Both the position numbers and the translations under genes were made by a program. DNA of 64,000 nucleotides from positions 4,578,001-4,642,000 of the forward strand of contig JAITYX010000042.1 of the NCBI GenBank assembly GCA_021018815.1, read 5' to 3'. Under the pieces are notes generated by a model. The model searched no databases, was not told the origin of the DNA, and worked only from the letters and a program-made list of their open reading frames with translations. This DNA comes from Talinum fruticosum. Taxonomy: Eukaryota > Streptophyta > Magnoliopsida > Caryophyllales > Talinaceae. The stretch's first letter is position 1, and each line of letters opens with the position of its first letter. Shown in pieces: positions 37,103-49,208 of the stretch.

Positions 37103-37638
37103 TGTTGGGTTATGGAGCCTAACGGATTGGGCTCGGGATTCACAAGCAACATGGCATGGTCTTGAGAGAACGAGGTGGCACGGACATGACATTTGATGGG
37201 CACGGACAAGACCAATGCAAAGAAAAGAGGAAGAAGAGGGCGAGAACATAGGCACGGTTATGACTGTGCTTATAGGCACGCCCGTGCCAAGTCTATGGCA
37301 CGACCGTACCATGTGATTGTCTTCTTGGATGCTTTTGTTTTACCATTTTTTGTCAGTTTTAGTGTATTAATGCTCGGTTAATTGCTTGTAAATGTTCTAT
37401 GACTGGTTATGGATATATAATCGGTGTTAAAACCTCCATTGTTGATCAAGAAGGATAGCAAGAGTAAGGTGCAAGCTAGTGAGAGTTTGAGTGAAAATCC
37501 TTGTAAAGTTATTCGGTGTTCTTGTGCATCATTCGTGATTTTTCCCGGTTTGGATTTTTCCACGTAAAAATCTCGTGTCTCATTTGTTTATTTCTTTTGT
37601 TCCTATTTTCATTATTTGAGAGCTCTCCGATCCTAACA
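37103..37638. mobile_element. Solo LTR, probably Ty1-copia type
   Basis: A 536-bp segment starts TGTTGGG and ends CCTAACA, short inverted repeats as in LTRs. It is flanked by CATAA (37098-37102) and TATAA (37639-37643), a 5-bp target duplication with one mismatch. The 3' part contains TTTCCACGTAAAAATCTCGT, a common copia LTR feature. The decisive evidence is an empty site: the paralogous block at 39915-40067 reads GGGTCCATAATACTCCTCA straight through. No second LTR, primer-binding site or gag-pol follows, so this is a solo LTR left by recombination. Orientation is probably plus. Confidence 0.8.
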
Positions 37639-38240
37639 TATAATACTCCTCAAAAAGCATACCATAATAAGTTAATAACAAAATTATAAATATCTAAAAA
37701 CATCTTAAAAATGCATCGACAAGTTCAAATATTGATGCTAATTTAACCCAGAATCTTAATTGGGCGGTACCACAGTGTACATATGGCATAAATACTTCTT
37801 CTAGATTTTAATTTTTTAAAAGGGTAAATGTGAGAAATTCAAATGAATCTTATCTTAGGGATAAATACTTGTTCTAGATATATTATGAACTATAGTAAGA
37901 TCAACGACAAATATTGACAAGTAATATTTCTTTGACATACCCAAAAGTTCCCCCACCAAGCAGGAATGGGGAGGTATGATCTAGCAATTGCCCCTGAATT
38001 GCAAAAAGTTCACGAAAGACTAGTTCAATATATAATGTAAACATCATTTACTACCTCAACTCCATAGAATGATATTCGAAAAGTTTATGGATACATATTA
38101 CTTTAATTCACGATAATTCAAGTTAGACATAATATCTCTTTTATCTTTACATAGAGACGATCCAATCTGAAGAAAATGCAAGTTATTTATATAATTTAAC
38201 AACATAGTTTTTTGAAGAATGCAAAGGCGTAGCTACCTAG
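37639..38240. other. Intergenic DNA downstream of the solo LTR
   Basis: The first 60 bp continue the duplicated block shared with 40013-40067. The rest to copy D is AT-rich and non-coding. Confidence 0.5.
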
Positions 38241-39410
38241 CTAGCTAGCACAAGGAGTAGGGTGAGGGAGAAAGCTACGTTGAAGTGAAGCTTCCCAAAC
38301 TTTGTCGATGTCAAAGAGTTTATCTCCACACTCGTTGATTTCCCATCCTTCCAAAGCATGGACTATCCCAGCTATACGCCATGCACTCATCACCCTCCTC
38401 GGCAACCAATTCTGCTTTTACAAAAAAATTAAATTCAAAGAAAATAAACAAGTAGTACTTAGAAAATTATCCATAAAATTCGAACTAGCAACCAAATTGA
38501 CCTTGGCTCCCTTCAAAGTGATCCAATGGCCACGTACGTACCAAATTGAAAGAGTTGAGAAACAAACCTCACAGCAATGCAAGTTGCTGAAAGACTTGGG
38601 AGCAACCAAAGCCGGAGTATTCAAATATAAACAGTCTTTCCTCGCTTGCTTTGGCGGGAACTAAGAGTAAGGAATAAATATGCTTCCTTTTTGTGCCCTA
38701 AGTTGCTCTTGCTCCGTTAAATCATCTCCAACTAGCCACACCTGTATACAACACCATAAGAAATCATCTTAATTTGTCCCGAGCCAAGTTTATTGCTCAC
38801 ACATTTTCCCTCTATTTTGCCCTTTTTTGTATTCTATGACAATTAATTAAGACAACCGAAGGGGGCTTGCCTTGTGATCACTATTTCTTCTCTCATAAGG
38901 GACTTGCTACCGATTTTCGAGGACAGGTTCTTTTTCAACTTGTCGTATTCATCCTTCCTCATGAGGGTAACCTGAACAAGTATATCGGTTATAGTATCAC
39001 AAAAAACCTTTTCTCCCTCCTGAGTGCTTCCTTTGTCCCAAAAAGATACATGTGTACTGAACTACCTGAACGCTTTTGTGGCAAAGTGTAGAGACAATGG
39101 AATAAGCAATCTTCGATAGTCTTCCTCTGAACAGAACTCGGGATGTTCCCTTGGGGATGCTATTAAGCACCACTGCGACAGCTAGGCTACTCCCATCTAC
39201 CACTTTCACTTTAAGCTTGGGATGCTTCTCTAAGTAGATTTCCCATTTTTGTTCAACTCCTCCCCTAAAGTCAGGATATGACAGTAAAATATGTAAGTCT
39301 GCAACATCGTTGTATCTTAAAAAAGGTATAGCAAAATGAGTGATTTTGCGTTCTTGCCTGATTTAAAAGTCCAAGGCTCACTACTTTGATTCCTTTGGCA
39401 TCGGCATCAA
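38241..39410 (-). pseudogene. CER1-like pseudogene, copy D (exons 6-10 only)
   Basis: Exons by homology: partial 6, about 39410-39359 (KGIKVVSLGLLNQ); 7, 39264-39067; 8, 38971-38872; 9, 38741-38568; 10, 38411-38241. The gene is cut inside exon 6; exons 1-5 are missing. Exon 7 has lost a base near NKNG, exon 8 is 100 nt and out of frame before its YERRNSDHK-like end, and exon 9 carries TAG at 38663-38661 where other copies have CAG (IPYS-stop-FPPKQ). Exon 10 is intact to a TAG after TPCAS. The intron 8 donor is GC (ACAAG|GCAAGC) as in copy B, and intron 6 starts GCAAGA as in copy A, so D shares ancestry with those copies rather than with E. It cannot encode a working enzyme. Confidence 0.85.
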
Positions 39411-40127
39411 TATGTGGATGAGTGTCATATGTGGATGATATTAATATATGATGACGCGTACTTCCAAAATTATTAAAGAATCTGGTAATTAATTACTTGT
39501 CATAAAACGTGAATAATTCTTTGGATGGAGCATCATCATCATATATGACCGTCATAACCTGAGAGTGATGCTTCATTAAATAGCTTTTTCCACCATCACG
39601 ATGCAACTGCACCAAATATTATGTTTCCACCATTTTTTGTTCATATTTACAGTTTTATACATATATAAATATTACTTGTTATTATTAAAAGTTGTCAATT
39701 TTAGATGTTGACATGAAAAATTACCATTAAATTGTTTACACTTTTTTAAACAACACTTTCCCATCTAATGTCAGTATTTTTAGATATGTCCTGATTTATC
39801 ACCCTTTTATATTGGTTGTAAAACTTTAAATTTAATATACAATAAATATTTTTTTGTAAAAACAATACTTATTTTATGTAATGGTTGATAATTAAGATTG
39901 TCGATAATAAAATTTTTCGTTGTGGTGTCGGCATTTTACATAATGAGTGTTCATTACCACTTTCGTGGTGCACATGGTTCATATTGAAAAATGAACTTTG
40001 GGTCCATAATACTCCTCACAAAGCATACCATAATAAGTTACTAATAAAATTATAAATATCTAAAGAGTTGTTGGGTGATGTGTTAAAGTTGGTTTTGATA
40101 TTTCTGGTGGATGGAGAAAGACAAAAG
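39411..40127. other. Intergenic DNA including the empty-site paralogue of the LTR insertion
   Basis: 39915-40067 duplicates 36995-37102 plus 37639-37696 without the LTR. The remainder is AT-rich, with no gene. Confidence 0.6.
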
Positions 40128-42162
40128 TTATTTCGTGGATTTGAAACTTGTAATCCCATATCACGTGTAACAAAATAGCAGAGGGATGGGAAATAGGGGG
40201 ACTAGGGTTTAAAAAGAAGGAATTTTTTTATCTTTAGTGTCCCGGATCCACGGATCCGGAATTATTGTATAAAAAGTAGGAGAAGGATACCACCTCATAA
40301 AGTGGTTTGAGGTAGAACAGTGAGAAGAAGGCTTCTAAAGTAATAGCTACCACCATACACCTAGAACTTGTAATAATCTCATAGTATTATGCGGCAATAG
40401 AGGATCTTTTCCGGAGTTTCAGAAACTAAAATTTTTTAATGAGTCCCAATAAGTCATGTGAAAAACAATACTTTTTACTTTTGGCCACTTCTGATATATC
40501 ACTTGTCAAATTAATTGGTTGGATCCATTTAATTAAATTTAAGTATAATTAAATTAAGACAAATAAAAAACGATACATATCATAAACAATGAAAAATTTT
40601 CCTAACAAACTAGCTTAATAAGACTCCTATTTTTTATATCGAAAGAATTGAAAATTGTAGTCTGAGGCCACCTGTAACGAAATGACAGAGAGAGGGGAAA
40701 TAGGGGGATTATACTTTAAGAAAAAGAAAAATATTTTTTTTGTTTTTTTACTGTCACGGATTCGTGGATTTGAATCACTGGATATAAAGTAAGAGAAGGG
40801 TACCACCCATAAAATGGTTTGAGGTAGAACGGGGAGAAGAAGGCTTCCTAAAGTAATAGCTACCACCACACACCTAGAACTTGTAATCTCATATTATTAT
40901 ATGTGATCATAGAGGATTTTTTCAAGGTTTGAGAAACTAAATTTTTTAGATGAGTCTCACTAAGTCATGTGAAAAATAATAATTTTTGCTTTTGGCCAAT
41001 TCCGGTGTATCATTATTGTCAAATTAATTGGACGGATATATTTAATTAAATTTAAGTATAATTAAATTCAGGCCAATCAAAGAACAAAACATATCATAAA
41101 TAATAAAAAGTTTCTGACAAACTAGCTTGATAAGGCTCCTACTTTTTATATCGTGGATTCAAAATTTGTTGTCACAGACCACTTATAACAAAATGGCAGA
41201 GGGATAGGAAATAGGGGATTAGGGCTTAAAAAAGAAAAATCTTTTTTTTTCTTTTAGTCTCCCAAGTCCATTGATCCAGGATCACTTTATGAAAAGGAGG
41301 AGAAGGATACCACCTCACAAAGTGGTTTGAGGTAGAAATGGGAGAAGAAGGCTTCGTAAAGTAATAGTTACCGCCATACACCTAGAACTTCTTGTCTCAG
41401 ATTATTATGCGGCAATAGAGAATCTTTTTCGGGGTTTTAGAAATTAAAATTTTCTGATGAGTCTAAGTAAGTCATGTGAAAAATAATACCTTTTGCTTTT
41501 GGCCGATTCTGGTATATCACTTGTCAAATTAATTGGGTGGGTCCGTTTAATTCAATTAAATATAATTAAATTCAGCACCAATCAAAAAACGACACATATC
41601 ATAAATAATGAAAAATTTTCCTGACAAAGTAGCTTGACAAGGCTCCTACTTTTTATATCGTAGAATCAAAACTTCTAAACCGAGGCCACCTGTAACGAAA
41701 TGGCAGAGGGACGGGAAATAGGGGATTAGAGTTTAAGAAAAAGAAAAATGTTTTCTTTTTGGTGTTTTAGTCCCTAGTCCATAGATTCGGAATCACTGTA
41801 TAAAAAGTAAGAGAATGGTACCAACTCACAAAGTGGTTTGAGGTAGAACGGGGAGAAGAAGGCTTCCTAAGATAATAGCTATCACCATACACCTCGAACT
41901 TGTAGTCTCATGTTATTATGCGGCAATAGAGGATTTTTTCAGGGTTTTAGAAACTAAAATTTTCTGAGTTTCAATAAGTTATGTGAAAAATAAAACTTTT
42001 TGCTTTTGGCCAATTCCGGTATATCACTTGTCAAATTAATTTGGTGGATCCGTTTAATTCAATTCAAGTATAATTAAATTTAGATCAATCGAAAAACGAC
42101 ACATATCATAAACAATGAAAATTTTCCCTGACAAACTAGCTTGATAAGGCTCTTTATAATCG
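40128..42162. repeat. Four-unit tandem array, about 508-bp period
   Basis: Equivalent points recur near 40134, 40640, 41152, 41659 and 42161, giving periods of 506, 512, 507 and about 502 bp. Each unit contains, in order: ATATCGTGGATTC-like start, GAAATGGCAGAGGGA, GGTTTGAGGTAGAACGGGGA, CTACCACCATACACCTAGAA, TTATGCGGCAATAGAGGAT, AAGTCATGTGAAAAATAATA, CTTTTGGCCAATTCCGGTAT, GTCAAATTAATTGG and GAAAAATTTTCCTGACAAAC. The units differ from each other by scattered substitutions and small indels. No frame is conserved among them. The array abuts the 3' end of CER1 copy E. Function and family are unknown to me. Confidence 0.9.
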
Positions 42163-42474
42163 GAATTATTGTTAGCATACAAAAAATCATCCATAATAAT
42201 TGGCAGAAAACATAGGGATAAAATCATATAATCAGGGCAAAAAAAAAAAAAACATATCAAATAGATGAGCCACATGATAACCTTACATAAAGTCAGTTCC
42301 AACAGAGAGCTGATCACACAGACCCACAAAGCAGCAAACTAACAAGCTAAGAGCACAGTCAATAAACCAAGTACACAAACAGCATCACAAACTTATGACA
42401 GCTGAAGTTTTGAGGGCAGGGCAAGGATTAATAGTTCATCTAATTAACCCCCTCCAGCACACAGACAAGCTTAG

Positions 42475-45400
42475 CTAAGCTGGAGTGAGGAGAGGACGAA
42501 ATCCATGATGAAGGGAAGCTTCCCAAACTTTGTCCACATCAAACAGCGTGCGACCGCATTCGTGCACATCCCATCCTTGCAAGGCATGGACTACCCCTGC
42601 TACTCGCCAAGCACTCATTGCCCTTCTCGGCAACCAGTTCTGCTTTCATAAGCACATAATCGATCAACTTCCGAGAAAAAAAGGGAACTTTGAATCTTAG
42701 AAAACATGAAATTGAAGGAGAGCAAGAACCTCGCATGAGTGCAGGTTTCCGAAAGACTTGGGAGCGACCAATGCAGGAGTGTTAAGGTATAAACAGTCTC
42801 TCCTAGCTTTCTTTGGAGGGAACTGAGAGAAGGGAATAAATACAGCTCCTTTCGATGCCATGTACTGCTCAGATTTGGTCACATCTTCTCCGAGTAGCCA
42901 TATCTACCCGTAACAAAGAAGAAACTAAATTATTCTATCAATGACACTAAACGAAAAAGATCACCAGCAAAACATAGTTTCCATAGCATTTCCGACAGCT
43001 GAGAACTACCTTTTGATAGCAGCGTGTTGCTGAGAGGACCAGGTTGTTAGCCTCTTCTTTTGGCAAAGCCTTTTTCAGCTTCTCGTATTCATCTTTTCTT
43101 ATGGTCGTGACCTGAATCATGAAATCAATGACTCTTTTATGTGAAGCCATGGAATCATTTCATTGTAATATATGAAGACAGTGGAATTTCTAATTCTAAA
43201 TTAGGACGATTTTGGTTCCAGCTTCATGCAGGCAATTAGCATTCTGATTGCCACAAAAGAAAAACAAATACCAGCTAGTGGTTATTTAGTATCATTGAAT
43301 GTTGTTATAAACATCATAAAGGGTTTGGCACATGCTCCTATATAGGTCGGTTTAAGTACCGAGGTTCAAGCTGCTGTGGGTCGCTATTTGATATAAAGTG
43401 GCATGACACCCATAACGTTCGAGCAGTGAGGTCAAGTTGCTTGCCTAAAAAGATTAGCTGAATACAAGTCCAAGAATAGTATAGTAAAGCTGCATATAGA
43501 TCATATACAATAAAAAAAGTTACCTGGATGCCCTTGTGACAGAGTGCAGAGACAACAGAATAAGCAACCTTACAGGGCCTTCCTCGAAATGTGACCCGAG
43601 AAGTTCCCTTAGGGATGCTGTTCAGCACCACAGCGACCGCCAGGCTGCTTCCGTCTACTACTTTCACTTTGAGTTTAGGGTGCCTATCCAAGTATATTTC
43701 CCCATTTCTGTTGAATGGCCCCTGAAACAATCCGAATTTGAGAATGAAAATCGGCTCTCCACTGGTCCAGCACTCCTTAGCAGAAGATAAAGAGAAACAA
43801 GGATTTGTCACACACCTGATTTAGAAGTCCAAGGCTCACTACTTTGATTCCTTTAGCCTCTGCCTCTAATACTGCTTCTTCAATTAACTTGTTAATAGAT
43901 TCCCGTTGCCATTTTAAGAGATACTAAACCAAAACATTATTCACAAAATGTAAAAGATCCATTGGCCTCGAAGTTTTTTTCATTTGAAATACATAGTATC
44001 TATGGAAATAGGTGAGGGTAGTGAGTTCAAATTTGCAGTTGTACCAAATATGCAGAGTACTCAAGCATTAAGACATAAAACCGATACTACAGAGTGCAAA
44101 GACTTACATGTATACTGTAGCGTGGTATGGCCCATGATTGTAACTTGAGCTTTTGGAAGGTATTTCTTTCAACGACAAAGGTTTGACCATACACCCATGT
44201 GATGATCATGGACCACAATGTAAAAGGCCACATCACCAACAGGTACCATTTCGAGGACAGGGGCTCTGAGGCAATGGAGGCAAACCCGAGCCTAAGATGG
44301 TAGATAGACTGAGGTGTTGTCAGATGTGTCAGGTGTACAACATCTGGAACATCTTCTGGCCTCTTCAGCGAAGCTTCATAAAGAGTATCCGTGGAATTGT
44401 CCATTGTTCCATAGATGTAGTCATAGAATGGCATGAAGAGTGAGTAGTTCGTCCTGAACTGCGTGTGATGTAGGGAGTGATACCTTTCATCATCAGAGAA
44501 ACTAGGTCATCATGAAGAACTGCTGAAATCCCTGGTGGAATGACTCAGATGCAAATGTTGACAAGTGGATCATACTCCTAATCTTATTTAGAAATCCTAT
44601 ACGAATAATAAAACGATTTACATTGAATTAACAGGAAGCCCCGGATATAGCGAGTATAGACACAAGGTCATCACATAATACAAGCTAATAACAGACATGA
44701 ACAACTACAACATGTTTGATCGACACTTCTACAGTTCTACCACCTCATAAATAAAGATAATGAAAAGGTAATAAATTTTTTAAAAAATTAGCACATTCAA
44801 ATACTATTATCTACCCACTTCAAAAAAGGGGAGGTGGGAAAACTATTAGTTTCAGTTTACAGAGCTGAAAAGGACTTACGAGGGAGTGTACATAAGATAC
44901 TTGAGAGCAGGAAATATGGTAAACACCCATTTTGGGATGATCTCAAAGTTGCAATGTCCCATGTTGTTCATAGCATCTATGTAAGTGATGTAGATGGCAA
45001 TAGCAAGTAGCGAGCTAGTCTGAGTGAGTGTAGTAGTCAAAATTGGTATGGCGAACAGAAGAAAGTACACTATATGTTCAGCAAAAGGATGAATGACCGC
45101 TGCACATATAAACAAATGTGAATGAATCACCCATTCATTCAGTAATAACTTCAGCAAGATATTCTAAATAATTTGATAATCCACTTCAAGAAACAGGTCA
45201 TTTAGCATCCCATCGACAACCCAAACACCACCTAGTTTGAAACCAACTCAATCCAAACCCAAAACCCAAATAACCTGTTTCCTTAAATCCAAAACTGACA
45301 AACTTACAAGTAATGGGCTCGGTGACAATGGAGGAATGGTGGTGAGAGTGGTAGCGAGAGTAAAGGAAGTGATGATGCAATGCTCGATGGAACCAGTAAT

Positions 45401-48400
45401 ACAGGAACTCCACAGGGCCAGTGTGAAGTAAGAAAATATGCAGCATCCCATCTGCTCTCCACAAGGGCATTTTCTTTGCAATGTCCAGCACCCAAAATCC
45501 TATGTAGAATAGGAGCCAGTTAAGCAGAATCTGGTCATCCCTGTAGCAAAATTTTACATCAGCCAACTAAAAGTTTCATTTTTGGAGAGGCGGTTATAAT
45601 GTTGTCAGTTGTCACTTTGTGGTACAGTTGCCATAGCTAACATATGGTTTGGGTTGTGCAACGCATCAGACAGCTACTAAAAACCATTGCTGAAATTCAA
45701 GGAATCCGACCTACTGAAAGGGTCGCCATTATTTTCTTGTAAGTCTAGAGGTTGGTATTAGCTAGCATATTGAGACTACTGACATTAGGAGAATAAAACA
45801 GGTTACAAAAATTGAGGAAAGATCAGTATGTAATGTTTACCAGTTCCTTTCCCTATCAACTTGCTCGAAGTCGAGACTCCTGTCAACAATCAAATTTTTG
45901 CCTTTGGCTGTTCGATACCGCGAAAGACTGATCCAGATCTGGTCATGAAGCATCCTCCATAGCATGAATGGCAATACAGCGACATAACCTATATATCTCT
46001 CCCCTTTCACTGTGAAGGAGTATATGCTGTGAACCACCCAGGGTGCCACTATAACATACTTCAGCCAACAAAATACAATGAAGAGTCAATGCATTGAACT
46101 TGTTGAACCAATGATGGTTAACACTACACAGATAATGAAATTGAAAAGGGCGTGTAACAGTTTTAATTTCTATTATCTGTTTTCCATGATCCAAATTTTG
46201 CTGTGAACAATAACTCTTTAGTCTATGAATAGGCTCGGCAAGCCCCAAGACTCGGCTCTGTCAAAGCCAGTTCATTGACCTTACCGAGCCAAGCCCAACC
46301 TAGCATGGTTTGGTTGGCTCTGTTTCTTTTCTTTATACATTTATCAATAAAAGAAATTCAGGTTTTAGCTTTCTTAGGGTTTAAATTTCTATAAAGGCAA
46401 CTCACTGTTGCACTATGTTTACAAGTTCCATGGTCTTATTTAAATATTGAATTTAATTCGATACTTAATTTTTCTGTGCAATCTCTCTCGCCTCTTGTTT
46501 CTTAAATCCATAGTTATGCTTATGCTGAGCTTAACATTCTTAAAGTCCAGAGAACAAATGAAAGTTGAGCGAGCACAAGCCGAGCTTCGATCCTAGCAAT
46601 GTGAAACCAAGCCAGAGTCCGAGCCTGGCTCATATATATAATCGAGTCAAATTTGAGCCAGCCAAGCTCGAGTTCCTCTCGGCTTAGTTATACCGTAATC
46701 TTTACGAAAGAAAGCACCTGAAACACATTTACACCGTTATCCTCCCGTGTGTGACAATGACCACTCGCAAACGAGTTGGTTCATCATCATGCTAGAATTT
46801 GTTCTATGATGGATCGAAAAAGGTCACTCAAAAAATTGGCCCTATTTAGATCTACATCTTTCACATATATAATTTTTTCATCATTATGTAATTTGATTAA
46901 TAATTCAAAACACACTTTTTATTTAGAAAAAGAAGTTAGTTTCACAAAAACAATTTATAAAACTAGTTCAAATAATATTTTGCAAGCTTTGGTGAGAAAA
47001 ATAATAATAATTTGCACGCCTTGGTGATTTCGAATTATTTTATTTTTTTTTAAAAAGAGAGAGCCTTGTGTGAGTTTTTTAATAAACAAAAATGAATCAA
47101 TAATTACTTAGAATTGAGTGCTTGAGTACCAATATGTCATCTAATTTTCATCGGCGTTTTTTTAACATAAACAGTTATATGATTTTTTATTTTTTAACAC
47201 TTGCTATTACATAATTCTATTTTATTTTATTTTTGAAACCTAGTACTACAACCTACTTTAATCTGACATACTCTCTCCGTTTTAAAATACTTGTCGTTTT
47301 AAACTTATGAGCTAATACAAAGAAAACACAAAATTTATGTCAAAATTTGTGTTAAAAGATCAAGTTACCCCAATATTTCATTGAAAATGAAGAAAATCAA
47401 TGAAAAAAGGAGAGAAAACAAGCAATTAATAAGGACAATGTTAGTAAACTAGTTATTAATGTAAAGTGACGGATATTGTAAAACGAGAAAATTAGTTATA
47501 ATAATATGTATTGTGAAATGAAGAAAGTAATTTGCTTAACTGAGTTAATAGGCATAAAAGCAGGGTAACTAGTTAGGCTATACCTATTAACACTTTAAAT
47601 TTATTTTTTCTTTGACAATTTAGGGCAAGATTGATATATCATACCTCCTCTACCCTACTATAGTCACCAAATTTTTAGGGTATGGACCCCCATTTCTTTC
47701 CCTTTTTAGGATGTTTAGTAAGGATTCTATGACAAAGAAAGAACTTCAATACCTTGAGCTCATTGTACATGTGTACAATCCCCCCCAAAAAAAAATTCAC
47801 ATCCCCCCATCTTCCTTAGTCACCAGAAGAGGGATTTTAGTGGTTTTCTCACCCTCTTGCCCACGAAGGTTTGTGTCCAACCTCCTTAGTAAGCCACCTA
47901 ACAGGGTCACCAACATCAATGTCCCCTTTTATCCACCAATGTACATATTATTTCTCTTAGCTTGATATTAGACATAGATCCTAGCGAAACTCCGCCTATA
48001 TTACCACAAATTAATAAATATGTGTTACTTTTAAAATATTTAAAAGGTTTGTATGTTCTAAAAGAGTACAATATTTACACCATATATATGGATATGGGGA
48101 TCTCTAGTATCATTACAAATTTAAAATTTGTGAAATTCAAAAAGGAACAAAAGGCATGATTCACATATGATCCTACTACAGAGTTACCCAAAACAAAAAC
48201 AAAAAAAAAAAAAAAAAAAAAAAACCTCTCTTGTTGTTTTTCAAAGGGTATATTAAAGATATCCTTGACACTAAAGCTTGCAAAACAACATAAGATCAAT
48301 TGTAACAAAAACTAACATCTTAACTAGCACTCTCTTCCTTGGGGACTCTATAGTAGGATTATATATATATTACACACGAGTCAAAGGTGATGACTACATC

Positions 48401-48808
48401 TACTAGTTAATTAGAACGTCATTTGAAAATCCTTTTTAAACTTAAGATCTATCAAACCCGAAAATTAAAATATGAGGAAAAGGTGGATAGGGCCTTGACA
48501 TCATGCATATGTCAATATTATACATAAGGAAGCATCTTTGAATAAGTTGTATGGAGTGTCCCGGTCACCTTCCAAATGAGAGATTAGGAGTTCAAACCCA
48601 GTCATCGCAAGGATTTGCTTGCTTACGTCTTATATATCCTTACAAGTGAAATCTTACCCATTTATAAAAAATGTCGATATTATACGTACATATAATGCTC
48701 ATATCAAACCCTACATCATAGAGAGAGAGAGAGAGAGAGAGAGAGAACCTTGAAGTTGCCAAGAGGCTCCCATGGCCATTGCGTGAGGATACCAGGTTTC
48801 GACGCCAT
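42475..48808 (-). CDS. CER1-like alkane-forming enzyme, copy E (ten exons, intact)
   Basis: This is the best preserved CER1 homologue here. Exons: 48808-48749, 46058-45841, 45540-45308, 45099-44880, 44483-44108, 43923-43816, 43721-43524, 43111-43010, 42903-42730, 42639-42475. All junctions are GT-AG, all phases agree, and the sum is 617 codons plus TAG, near the family's usual length. The start is MASKPGILTQWPWEPLGNFK. Di-iron ligand motifs: HRALHHH at residues 144-150, HSHHH at 157-161, HPFAEH at 174-179, HSLHH at 246-250. The WAX2 region (exons 6-10) has VVDGSSLAVAVVLNSIPKG and NWLPRRAMSAWRVAGVVHAL. By family knowledge it makes very-long-chain alkanes with CER3 at the ER; the substrate range is not predictable. 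Exon 7 begins GPFNRNG instead of the EELN-type of the other copies. Intron 1 is 2.7 kb and repeat-filled. The 3' end touches a tandem array. Confidence 0.93.
46240..46700. repeat. GAGCC/AGCTCG-rich dispersed repeat in intron 1 of copy E
   Basis: Short motifs such as GGCTCGG, CCGAGCC, GAGCCAGCC and AGCTCGAG recur in both orientations, a composition unlike the flanks. Non-coding; it is probably a dispersed repeat, with no defined ends seen. Confidence 0.4.
47273..47530. mobile_element. Dispersed MITE family (Stowaway-like), copy 5
   Basis: The best preserved left end of the family: CTCTCTCCGTTTTAAAATAC then TTGTCGTTTTAAACTTATG. It carries the family core (TGTTAAAAGATCAAGTT, TTTCATTGAAAATGAAGAAA) and a TATTGTGAAATGAAGAAAGTA end. 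It lies in intron 1 of copy E. Confidence 0.6.
48530..48680 (+). mobile_element. Tentative SINE relic in 3'-adjacent intron 1 of copy E
   Basis: GAGTTCAAACCCAGTC at about 48589-48604 resembles a pol III B box, preceded at about 35 bp by AGTGTCCCGGTCACC. No tail or target duplication was seen, and it does not form a tRNA. Confidence 0.3.
48721..48746. repeat. (GA)n microsatellite at the exon 1 donor of copy E
   Basis: About 13 GA units. In gene sense a CT tract begins two bases into intron 1 (CAAG|GTTCTCTC), as in copies A and B. Confidence 0.9.
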
Positions 48809-48818
48809 TGCTGTCTCT

Positions 48819-48842
48819 CCCTCTCCCTCTCCCTCTCCCTCT
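48819..48842 (-). promoter_or_regulatory. Possible G-quadruplex in the 5' leader of copy E
   Basis: In gene sense the motif AGAGGG occurs four times in a row, giving four GGG runs with three-base loops, 11-34 bases before the ATG. It is followed by GAGA repeats. This meets the usual G3N1-7 quadruplex pattern. Copies A and B have GA-rich leaders without four GGG runs. The GAGA stretch could also bind BBR/BPC factors. Whether it is transcribed depends on the start site. Confidence 0.55.
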
Positions 48843-48900
48843 CTCTCTGAACTTCTCACTTTTGCAAAGGAAAAACTTCCTCTAGACCAAAACTCTCACC

Positions 48901-48907
48901 ATTTATA
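48901..48907 (-). promoter_or_regulatory. Possible TATA box of CER1 copy E
   Basis: TATAAAT in gene sense lies about 95 bp before the ATG. This is a sensible distance for a short leader that would include the GA/GGG tract. Confidence 0.45.
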
Positions 48908-49033
48908 ACTAAACTCACCAACCATCGGCCAGTACAGCATAGAAATATCATTATCATTTCCTTTGAGGTTGAAATACTTTTTTTCCCAGCCAAATTCAAC
49001 GTGGCGAGCTCTGATTGGGAGACAAGTACACAC

Positions 49034-49034
<1 letters not shown>

Positions 49035-49116
<82 letters not shown>
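49035..49116. repeat. (TA)41 microsatellite upstream of copy E
   Basis: An uninterrupted 82-bp TA tract about 230 bp before the ATG of copy E. The long YIYIYI frames here are artefacts of the repeat. Confidence 0.97.
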
Positions 49117-49122
<6 letters not shown>

Positions 49123-49208
49123 CATGTAATAGTCTTCTACGACCATGCATAATTAATGGACATATATACGCTTCCACCCACCAAAAATATGCTTGGAATA
49201 TCGATTAG

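Noticed and set aside
40069..40140. TGTTGGGTGATG as the start of a second LTR
   Set aside because: No matching CA end with a target duplication was found, and the downstream sequence enters the tandem array.
48856..49208. Long open frames of alternating Y and I on both strands
   Set aside because: They are produced by the uninterrupted TA microsatellite at 49035-49116 and have no coding signature.
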